This document shows positions 41,714-50,200 of a DNA stretch of 64,000 nucleotides, piece by piece (the stretch's first letter is position 1; the number at the start of each line of letters is the position of its first letter). Where the stretch lies: contig JABFXY010000145.1 of the NCBI GenBank assembly GCA_013361525.1, positions 37,838-101,837 of the forward strand, written 5' to 3'. Source of the DNA: Polyangiaceae bacterium. Lineage in GTDB: Bacteria > Myxococcota_A > Polyangia > Polyangiales > Polyangiaceae. A program made the translations under genes and the position numbers. The notes beneath the pieces were generated by a model. It saw only the letters and a program-made list of their open reading frames with translations, searched no databases and had not been told where the DNA came from.

Positions 41714-42508
41714 CTACGTCGCGTCAGCCGCGGCGATGTGTTCGGTGATGCGCGTATTCACCTGTGCGGCGTGGGTGATCGGGCCCATGTGACCCGCGCC
41801 GGCGACGAGCTCTTTCGTGGCGTGCGGCAGCGCCGACGCCAGGATTTCGCCTACGCGGCGGGCTGCGAGAGGTGAGCGTTCACCCCCGAGAAGGAGCGCC
41901 GGTGCGGTGATGTTCGCGTACGCAGACGGCGGCGTGTTGTCGGCCATCAGCGACGTTACCTCACGAAACACTTTGCGCCCGACGCGGAGGAATGCGGCCC
42001 GCGACGCCTCGGGCAGCGCGCGCCACGCCCCGGCGCCGTTCCAATAGTCGACGAACGCCTCGAACCACGCTTCGCCGCCGCCGCGAGCCTCGTCGGTGAA
42101 CACCGGGTTTTCGCCGGCGCGCGCGAGATCCGCGAGGCCGCCCTCGTCCAGGGTCGCGGAAAGCACGCCGAACGCCACAGGATCGTAGACCGCGATGGAT
42201 CGCACGAGCGACGGCGCTTCACGGGCGAGCGTGAGCGCAACGAGCCCGCCGTAGGAATGACCGACGACGTGCGCGGGACCACCAACCGAGGTCACGAGCT
42301 CACGCACCGCCTTCACGTCTTGATGGAAGTGAAACGGCTCTGCGTCGTCGAAAGCTGGATTGTCTCCGGATCCGATCAGGTCGGGGACCAGCACGCGGTG
42401 CGACGAGGCGAGCGACTCGGCGAGCTTTCGCCATTGCCGGCCCGACATGCCGCCGCTGTGAATCAACAGGACGAGCGAGCCTTCACCCTGGACGTCGTGA
42501 TGGAGCAC
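41714..42508 (-). CDS. Alpha/beta-fold hydrolase
   Basis: 264 residues. The nucleophile elbow GHSYGG, oxyanion HSGGMSGRQW, and catalytic His in GAGHMGP are present, and AYDPVAFG and ALLLGGERSPLAA suit the acid position. No signal peptide is seen, so it is cytoplasmic. Many such hydrolases act as esterases, haloperoxidase-like enzymes or in degradation pathways. It is convergent with ohrR, only three bases apart, and about 45 bases upstream on the same strand lies the end of the large kinase gene. Confidence 0.85.
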   Translation of the reverse strand: MLHHDVQGEGSLVLLIHSGGMSGRQWRKLAESLASSHRVLVPDLIGSGDNPAFDDAEPFHFHQDVKAVRELVTSVGGPAHVVGHSYGGLVALTLAREAPSLVRSIAVYDPVAFGVLSATLDEGGLADLARAGENPVFTDEARGGGEAWFEAFVDYWNGAGAWRALPEASRAAFLRVGRKVFREVTSLMADNTPPSAYANITAPALLLGGERSPLAARRVGEILASALPHATKELVAGAGHMGPITHAAQVNTRITEHIAAADAT

Positions 42509-42552
42509 GCGTCATCCATAGTGCCGATCTCGCTCGCGTCGAGCTTCCGATT

Positions 42553-45500
42553 TCAAAGAGCCGCGACGAACTCCCGGCCGAACTCGAGCGGCATCGGCCG
42601 GTCACCGGGAGCGAGCGCGGTCGCTGCGCGCAAGAGCTTCGCCATCGCCGAAGGAAACGCCCGCAGTCGTTCGGCGTCCTCGAATGGGTCTTTTCGCATG
42701 TGCGCGATCATCCGGTCGCGAAGGCTCTCGATGTCGTCGAAGAACGCGCGGCCTGTCGTCACGTTGTAGATCGTGCCGGCGAGCGCGTAGACGTCGGACC
42801 GCACGTCGAGCTCGACCGGATCGAGCACCTGCTCCGGCGCGATGTACCCGGCTGTCCCGGCCACGAACCGGCCGCAAACATCAGGCGAAACGCGCGTCGC
42901 GCGGACCATGCCGAAGTCGATCACGACCGCCGCGAGCGGTGGCGTCGTCGCCGGATCGCGGTGTTTCGGCCCATCGAACCGCTCGCCGCCGGCGAGGGGC
43001 AGGCGCAGCCAGATATTCGCCGGCTTGAGATCCCGGTGGACGAGACCTGCGCCGTGAAGCGCGGCGAGGCCCGCGCACGATTCGACGACGACGTGTTTGA
43101 GCTCGAACAAGGTCATCGGGCGCGCCGTCGAGTACTGCTTCAGATCGGCGCCGATGAGGTACTCGAGCACGAGGAACGGGACACCGCCCGAGACACCGCG
43201 GTCGATGATGTTCGCGACGTTCGGGTGGTAGAGACCCGCGAGGGCGCGCGCCTCCTCCACGAACGAAGCGAGGATGCCCTCACGCTCGATCTCGTTCGCG
43301 CTCGCGAGAGCGTCGGCCTTCGGGATCTTGAGGACGAAGAGACGATCCGCGCCGGGCTTTCGCACGAGCCACACCGAGCCGATGCCGCCTTCGCCGAGCG
43401 GTTTGACGAGCTCGTAGCCCTCGATCGTCGTCGGCTCCTTCTTCTTCACCGGGGGCGGGGGAGGCGTGCGCTTGATCGCAGCCGACACCGCCGTCTCGAG
43501 CAGCGTCGACGCGATCGGACCGAGCGACGCGAGCCACACGTCGAGCATCGCGAGATCACGCGCACGGATCGCGCGGGCGACGAGCGCTGCCACGCGAGGC
43601 GCATTTTCGGTCGCGGTGTTCGCGGCGGCCTGCGCGTCGGCGCTCGTGGGGTGGAGCGCGCGGACGGGGTTCGCGAGCGCGTTTTGCAGGCGATCTCCGG
43701 CCGTCACGAGCTCGAGGCTCATCGCTTCGAGCTCTTTCTTCGGGCCCGCAGCGGAGGCGAACCCCGCGAGCGCGTCCGCGAGGCCGCCGAGCGCGAGCGC
43801 AAGCTCCGTGTCCTCGGCGTGCAGCGATCCGAGCGCGGCGAGGGCCGTCGTCTTCCAGTCTCCGTCCTTGGTGTTCGAGGCGAGCGCGGTGCGGAGCTTC
43901 TCGGCCTGTTCGACGCACTGGCGAAGCGCGCTCTCGGCCATCAACGGTAGCGCCGTCGCGAGCTGGTAGAGCATCGCGGGGCGATCGATGACGAGCGCCC
44001 ACCACGCGGCGAACGGGCCCAGCCAGCGGACGTCGTCGACCTCGCCGAGCGCCGTGCCGCGAGTCGTGTCGACCAGCCGCCAGAACAGCGAGCTCATGCC
44101 GGTTTTCAGCGCCGTCGGCAGCTCGCGCGAGCCGTCGGCGAGACCTTCGATCTTGCGGAGCCAGCGGCAGGTATCGTGGGCGGTCGCGCCGCGATCGGCC
44201 TCGAAACCGCACGCATCGAGGGCGTAACCGCCGAGTTTTATCGCGAGCGTTTCGAGCGCCAGCTCCATCGCGCCGTCCGGCGCGTCGCCGTGCCGCCGCG
44301 CCTTCACGATGTCGAGCAGCTCCGCCGGCGCCTTGGAGAGCATCTCCCATGTCGAGCCGAGGTCGGGCGGATCGATCATCTCTTGCGCGTCGCACGTCGC
44401 GAGCATCGGCTCCCACAACCGCAGAGCAAACGTGCGCGCGCAGCCTTCGATCGCGTTGATCGCCGCGGCGCGCGAGCGAGGTCGCCCGGCGCTCAGCGCG
44501 ATACGGCGCGCCTCCTGGAATGTCGCGGCCAGCGAGCTCGCGAAACGCGACGCACGCGCGTCCGCTTCGGCGTCGTCGTATTGAGCGGCGATCCGCACGA
44601 GGTTTTCGATGCCGAGCTCGAGGTCCAGCGGGTCGCGCTCAGCCGCCTCGACGACGTCGGTGATCGCGACCACCTCGATCCAGCGGCGAAGCTCCTCGAG
44701 CGAGTCTGGTCGAGCCTCACGGGCCATGTCGCGCAAGACACGGAAGACTCGCTCGACCTCGAGATCGCGTGAGCCACGACGCCAGAGCGTCGCGAGCCCT
44801 CGAGCGAGGGCGCGCGCGGCGATCGCCCCTCCGTCGCCGGCGAGGATCCGCTTCGTGAGGCGGTCCCACACGACGCGGCGCTCGAAGAACAAATATGGCG
44901 TCGCAGCCGCGACGGCCGCGAGCACCCACGCTTCTTCGGCGGGCGACTCGACGATCGCGACGAGCTGGCTCGCGAGGAAGCGAAGCCGCTCCGCGGGAAG
45001 CGAAGCGAACGCAGTCATCGCCCGCTGGCGAAGCACGCGAGACTCGCCGAGGACCCAATCGAGGATCGTATTCTCGAGCTGCTCGAACGCCCCCGTCAGG
45101 CGGCCGAGCGCGCGCGCCGCGTGCACCCAGACGAGCGGCTCGGGATGCAGGAGCAGCGGCTGGAGCACTTGAAGCGTGCGGCCGACGAGCGAGGGATCGG
45201 TCGTGTCCGGCATGCCGCGCGCGCTCACCTCGAGACAACGCGCGGCGAGCACGCGGCCCATCAGCGTGCTGTGCGCGGGCTGCTCCACCATCGCCTCGAA
45301 GGTGGTCGCGCTCCCCCAGATCCACCGGCCGAGGTCGGGAAGCTCGAGCGCGCTCGCGCCGGCCTCCCAGATCAAGATCTCGAGCCGCGCGATCGCTTCT
45401 TGGTTTTCGACGGAGAGCAGTTGCGAGCCATCACCGAGGAGCGGAACGCAGCTCAGCGCATCGAGAAGCGGTCCCTCGACGACGCGAGCGCGTGCGACGG

Positions 45501-45855
45501 GGACGAGCTGGTCTTCCGGAAAGGCGCGCGCGGCAGCCTCGAGCACAGGGGCGAGGTTGATGTCGCGTCGCCATGTGCTCGCGGAGCACCAGGCGAACAG
45601 GGCGCGTGCGTCGGCGCCACCGAGCACTTCGCCGAGCGCGACCGAGCCCGCCTCGTGGTGCGTGAACGCGGGAAGCTCTGTCGAGAGCGTGTCGGCGAGC
45701 CTTCGAACATCCTCGGAAACGTCGGCGTGGCTCGTTGCGCCGGCGCGGCGGCTCCCGGCCCGCCATCGCGCGACAACGGCCGGCTCCACGTCGGGGTTGT
45801 CTGCGAAAGCCTGCGTGAGCCCCGAGAGCGCATCCCGGACTTTTTGTGGAAGCAT
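42553..45855 (-). CDS. 1100-residue protein with HEAT-like repeats and C-terminal Ser/Thr kinase
   Basis: The first 780 residues are helical and rich in Ala/Leu/Arg, with HEAT-like patterns (PLLLHPEPLVWVHAARALGR, RQRAMTAFASLPAERLRFL) but no clear enzymatic motif. The kinase domain is at the C terminus: TIEGYELVKPLGEGGIGSVWL (loop near 818), VLKIPKAD, VHRDLKPANIW (near 938), IDFGMVRAT (near 978) and GTAGYIAPEQ. This order, scaffold first and kinase last, is opposite to the usual myxobacterial kinase. No membrane helix is seen. It could be a cytoplasmic scaffolded kinase sensing a partner through its repeat region. It is divergent from the recombinase gene. Confidence 0.85.
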   Translation of the reverse strand: MLPQKVRDALSGLTQAFADNPDVEPAVVARWRAGSRRAGATSHADVSEDVRRLADTLSTELPAFTHHEAGSVALGEVLGGADARALFAWCSASTWRRDINLAPVLEAAARAFPEDQLVPVARARVVEGPLLDALSCVPLLGDGSQLLSVENQEAIARLEILIWEAGASALELPDLGRWIWGSATTFEAMVEQPAHSTLMGRVLAARCLEVSARGMPDTTDPSLVGRTLQVLQPLLLHPEPLVWVHAARALGRLTGAFEQLENTILDWVLGESRVLRQRAMTAFASLPAERLRFLASQLVAIVESPAEEAWVLAAVAAATPYLFFERRVVWDRLTKRILAGDGGAIAARALARGLATLWRRGSRDLEVERVFRVLRDMAREARPDSLEELRRWIEVVAITDVVEAAERDPLDLELGIENLVRIAAQYDDAEADARASRFASSLAATFQEARRIALSAGRPRSRAAAINAIEGCARTFALRLWEPMLATCDAQEMIDPPDLGSTWEMLSKAPAELLDIVKARRHGDAPDGAMELALETLAIKLGGYALDACGFEADRGATAHDTCRWLRKIEGLADGSRELPTALKTGMSSLFWRLVDTTRGTALGEVDDVRWLGPFAAWWALVIDRPAMLYQLATALPLMAESALRQCVEQAEKLRTALASNTKDGDWKTTALAALGSLHAEDTELALALGGLADALAGFASAAGPKKELEAMSLELVTAGDRLQNALANPVRALHPTSADAQAAANTATENAPRVAALVARAIRARDLAMLDVWLASLGPIASTLLETAVSAAIKRTPPPPPVKKKEPTTIEGYELVKPLGEGGIGSVWLVRKPGADRLFVLKIPKADALASANEIEREGILASFVEEARALAGLYHPNVANIIDRGVSGGVPFLVLEYLIGADLKQYSTARPMTLFELKHVVVESCAGLAALHGAGLVHRDLKPANIWLRLPLAGGERFDGPKHRDPATTPPLAAVVIDFGMVRATRVSPDVCGRFVAGTAGYIAPEQVLDPVELDVRSDVYALAGTIYNVTTGRAFFDDIESLRDRMIAHMRKDPFEDAERLRAFPSAMAKLLRAATALAPGDRPMPLEFGREFVAAL

Positions 45856-45939
45856 GCCAGCGCGGGAGCGTAAACCCGGCGGATTCCGGAGGGGCGGCTT
45901 ATTTGGGTGATCCGCGCGGCGAGGCTACGTTCATCGTCG

Positions 45940-46842
45940 ATGGGCGACGTCTCGACCTGGATCGACGCGTACCTCGATCACCTCCGGGTCGAACGAGCGC
46001 TAAGCCCAGCGACGCTCGAAGCGTACGGCGCCGACCTCGCGCGGCTCGCGCGGCACCTCGACGAGCGCGGCGTCTCGAGCGTCGCGGACGTCAGCCCTGT
46101 CGACGTATCCGCGCTGATGGCTGCCACCAAGGTGAGCGCCAAGAGCGTCGCGCGGCATTTGTCGGCCATGCGCGGCTTCTTCAAGTTCCTCGTCCGCGAG
46201 CGTGAGATCGCGCGCGACCCGACCGAGCTCATCGACCGCCCGAAGCTCGCGCGGCGTTTGCCCAAGGTCCTCGGCCAGGCCGAGGTTCTGAGGCTCATCG
46301 AGGCCGCCACGCGGCCTCCTTCCAAGGCGCCGGCGGCCGTTTTCAGGGCGATTCGTGACCGCGCCATGCTGATGCTGCTGTATTCGAGCGGCCTCCGCGT
46401 CAGTGAGATCGTCGGCCTCCGCGTTCAGGACGTCGACCGAGCGCGAGGTGTCGTCAGCCCTCTCGGAAAGGGCCACAAACGCCGGCTCGTCCCCGTCGCG
46501 CAGCCGGCGCTCGTCGCGCTCGATGTTTACCTCGAAGCGCGGGCCGCTCGACGCGGTGTCCGAGGCGACACCTTGTTCGTCGCCCGTGGCGACAAGGGTC
46601 TCACGCGCCAGGCCGTGTTCAAATACGTCCGCAAGTACGCCGCCGCGGCGGGCATCCCGCGCGCGATTTCCCCGCACAAGCTCCGGCATTCGTTCGCCAC
46701 GCACCTGCTTACCGGCGGCGCGGATCTACGGAGCGTCCAGGCCATGCTCGGACACGCCGACATCACGACCACCGAGATCTACACCCACGTCGCGTACGAC
46801 CACGTGCGGGCGGCGCACGCGCGGGCGCATCCTCGGGCGTAG
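45940..46842 (+). CDS. XerC/XerD-type tyrosine recombinase
   Basis: 300 residues from the ATG at 45940; an in-frame GTG at 45907 is possible. The SAM-like N domain (TWIDAYLDHLRVERALSPATLEAYGADL) and catalytic domain have the R-K-H-R-H-Y set: SGLRVSEIVGL, GKGHKRRLVP, HKLRHSFATHLLTGG, GHADITTTEIYTH. It resolves chromosome dimers at dif with its partner. The XerC or XerD identity cannot be decided from the sequence, and no dif site was recognised. The MITE-like repeat begins 22 bases after its stop. Confidence 0.93.
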   Translation: MGDVSTWIDAYLDHLRVERALSPATLEAYGADLARLARHLDERGVSSVADVSPVDVSALMAATKVSAKSVARHLSAMRGFFKFLVREREIARDPTELIDRPKLARRLPKVLGQAEVLRLIEAATRPPSKAPAAVFRAIRDRAMLMLLYSSGLRVSEIVGLRVQDVDRARGVVSPLGKGHKRRLVPVAQPALVALDVYLEARAARRGVRGDTLFVARGDKGLTRQAVFKYVRKYAAAAGIPRAISPHKLRHSFATHLLTGGADLRSVQAMLGHADITTTEIYTHVAYDHVRAAHARAHPRA

Positions 46843-47258
46843 CTAAACCGGAGCAGACCAGACGAGAGGGGTCGCCAAGGGCGCCAAGGGCAGAAGGAGG
46901 AAGAAGAGGGAGGGAAATTGGGCGCGGCGCGTTCGGACGCGCGCGTTTGCCCCGCCGCGGCGCCGCAAGCGGTGACGACACAAGGCGACGGCTTCCGGGT
47001 CCGTCATCCCTCTCTTCCTCCTCTTTCTCTTTCTCCCCTTGGCGCCCTTGGCGACCCCTCTGAGATCCCCGACTCTGCCGCGTCCAGGCGGCCACACGTG
47101 CGTGTCCGCCCGGTGACGGGGGCGTCGGTGTTGTCCGGCGGCACAAAAGCGCGCCCCCTGCTCGTAGAAGGTGGTTGTAGGTCGGGCAAGATCTTTGCTC
47201 AAGTGCGCGCCCAGTGCGTGCACAGGCAGGTGCCGTCGTGCACGCGGAGAAAATACCA
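46843..47258. other. Intergenic stretch holding the inverted-repeat element
   Basis: 416 bases between the recombinase stop and the alpha-2-macroglobulin start. The element at 46865-47061 takes up half of it. The remaining 200 bases, up to the start codon, contain no convincing gene and presumably the promoter of the alpha-2-macroglobulin gene. I see no tRNA, RNA fold of known kind or clear -35/-10 pair. Confidence 0.6.
46865..47061. mobile_element. MITE-like element with about 50-base terminal inverted repeats
   Basis: The outer 26 bases of the left arm (46865-46890) are the exact complement of 47036-47061, and about 25 further GA-rich (left) and CT-rich (right) bases match imperfectly. Each outer arm carries the tandem core CGCCAAGG-GCGCCAAGG. 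The 90-base centre is very GC-rich and has no open frame of note. No transposase is inside. A non-autonomous mobile element or a structured RNA is possible. No obvious target duplication is seen. Confidence 0.6.
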
Positions 47259-50200
47259 ATGCGTGCATCGCGATCCGTTCGCCCGCACCGTCCATCCCGT
47301 GCCCTCGCCGCCATTCCGCTGACGCTCATCGTCGTCGCGATCGCCTGCCTGCCTGGACCCCGTGTCCCGCAAGTCGAGCCCGGCGGAACGTTGGGGCTCA
47401 AAGCACTTCCCGGCTCGTCGGAGGACACCGGGCCGCTCAAGATCGTGTTCGCATCCCCGAAGGGGAAACTGCGCGGTCCGAGCGAGATCACGGTGCTGTT
47501 CAACAAGCCGATGCGAGAGGTCGAGCTCGCCGGGAAAGAGGCACCGTTTCCCGCGGTCGTCGACCCCCCGATCGCCGGAACGTGGCAGTGGGCGGGCACG
47601 CGCGCCGCGAGCTTCATTCCGGCGCGTGAAGGCGGCGGCGGCTCGTTCCGGCTCCCGAGCGCGACGAAATACACGGTCACGATCCCCAAAGGGACGAAGA
47701 GCCTCGACGGCGACACGCTCACGGAGGAGTTCCGCTTCGAGTTCGAGACCGAGCGACCGCATGTCGTGAGCACGTCTCCTTATGCCGACGCGAATGGTTT
47801 GCGCCCGGAGTCGACGTTCACGCTCTTCTTCGACCAGCCCATCGACGAGGGGCTCCTCGGAAAACACGTCTCGATGTCCGCAGGGGGCAAGATGGTCCCC
47901 GTGCGCTTGACGCGCCCCGAGCCGGACAACGACAAGCGGTTTCTCGTCACCCCGACGCAGCCGCTGCCGACCGCGAGCACCATCACGCTGGACGTGAAAG
48001 CGGGCTTGAAAGGCAAAGAGGGCCCGCTCGCGCAAGCGGAGGCGCAGTCGTTCAAGTTCGAGACGTACGGCCCGCTCGTCGTCGAAGAGCTCCGCTGCGC
48101 GTCGCATCGCGCCGATCACAAGTGCGACGCCCCGGACGGCGTGCGGCTGCGCCTGTCGAACCCCGTCACGATCAAGCAATTGAAGAAGGTCGTCTCGATC
48201 GATCCGCCGGTGAAGCTGCGTTGGCCGTCGTGGATGTCCGACGACGACCAATACGACTCGATCGACCTCAACGGCGCATTCCTTCCGGGCAAGTCGTACA
48301 CGATCCACGTCAAGACGCCGCTCAAGGACGTCTATGGGCAATCGCTCGCGACCGCCGCGGACAAGCCGATCCAGTTCGGCGATCTGGATCCGATCGCGCG
48401 CATCGGCGTCACCGACGGCGTGCTCGAGGCGAACGCCAAGCGCGAGGTGACGGTCGGACACATCAACGCGTCGGATCTCGACGTCGGCTTGATGAAGCTC
48501 GACGAGGACACGATCCTCGCGATGGAGGACGAAAAGCTCGCGTTCGGTGAGCTCGTCAAGCGCGCCGGTTTCTCGTCGACACACGTCGCTCAAGGCAGGC
48601 GCAACGTGCTCGAGCGCCACAAGGTATCGCTCGACACGGTGCTCGGTCCGAAGGGCAGGGGGCCGTTCGTCATCACCGCCGCGTACACGTCGAACAAGTC
48701 CGTTCGCAGCGAGCGGCGCGTCGCCCAGCTCACCGATCTCGCGATCTCCGCGAAGGTCTCGAAGCTCGGCACGGTGGTCTTGGTCACGCACCTCGGCGAT
48801 GCGACACCCGTCGCCGACGCCGACGTCAAGATTCGACGCCCCGGAAAGGTCGCGGTCACGAAGAAGACCGACGCGCAGGGTTTCGCGAGCTTCGACACGG
48901 AGTTCGTCCCGAACTTCGACGACGAGAACGCCGTCATCTTCGTCCGCAAAGACGGTGACTTCGCGTTCAAGTCCGTCTCCGACAACCTGATGGGCGACGC
49001 CTTCCAGCCCGGCGACGACGGGCCCATCGGGTACATGTTCGACGACCGGGGGATCTACCGGCCCGGTGAGGTCGCGCACATGAAGGGCATCCTTCGCGAT
49101 CCGATCGCGACCGGCACGAAGACGCCCTCGGCGGGCACGCCGATCACGGTGACGGTGGATGGCCCCGACGGCGAGAAGGTCTCGACCCTCGGCACCGCGA
49201 CGACGAAGTTCGGAACGTTCACGGTCGACGTGAAGGTTCCGGTCACCGGCCGTCTCGGCACCTATTGGGTCCGTGCGATGCGCGGCGGAGACGCGATCGC
49301 CGAAGAGACGCTCGAGGTCGCGGAGTTTCGGCCGGCGGAGTTCAAGGTCGGGGTCGAGAGCGACAAGGGCAGCTACGTGCGCGGCGACACGGCGAAGTGG
49401 ATCGGCCGCGGCGACTACCTCTACGGCGCGCCGATGTTCGGCTCGAAGGCGGAGCTTTCGGTCACACGCAGCTTCGCTTGGTTCTCACCGCCCGACACGG
49501 CGGAGTTCACCGTGAACGACGGCGACTATCAGCGTGATGTCCCGAACGCGGCGCAGCGGCGCTACGAGATCACGTCGAGTGACGTCGAGCTCGACGCGAG
49601 CGGAACGGCCACGACCAGCGCGAAGCTCGACATGCCGGGGATGACCGGCCCCGAGCGCGTGCGCACCGTCCTGGACGTGACCGACGTGTCGAGACAGCAG
49701 GTCTCCGGCACGACGACGGCGATCGTTCATCCCGCCGAGCACTACGTCGGTATCAAGCTGGATCGCACGTTCGTCGAAGCGAAGACGAAGCTCTCTCCGA
49801 CCTTCATCGCGGTGAAGCCGAGCGGCGACCGCGTGGCCGGCGCGCCGCTCAAGGTCGCGTTCATCAAGCGCACCTGGGCGACGGCGAAGCAGGGCAGCGG
49901 CGGTACGTCGGCGACGACCGTGTCCACCGCCGTCGATACCGTCGTCGGATCGTGCGCGCTCACGAGCGGCAAGACCCCGGTCGGCTGCGACTTCACGCCG
50001 CAAGACGCGGGACGCTTCATCGTTCGTGTCACCAGCGAAGACGCGCGCAAAAATCCGGTCGCGTCCTCCATGGACGTGTACGTCACCGGCGAGTCGGGGG
50101 ATGCGCTCTCCGCGTTCCGCGAAGACGACGAGCCTTCGATCGAGCTCGTCGCGGATCGCGAGACCTACCAGGTCGGCGACAAGGCGAAGATCCTCGTCAA

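Noticed and set aside
47199..49079. 626-residue antisense frame within the alpha-2-macroglobulin gene
   Set aside because: No recognisable domain; composition bias explained by the third-position GC of the sense gene.
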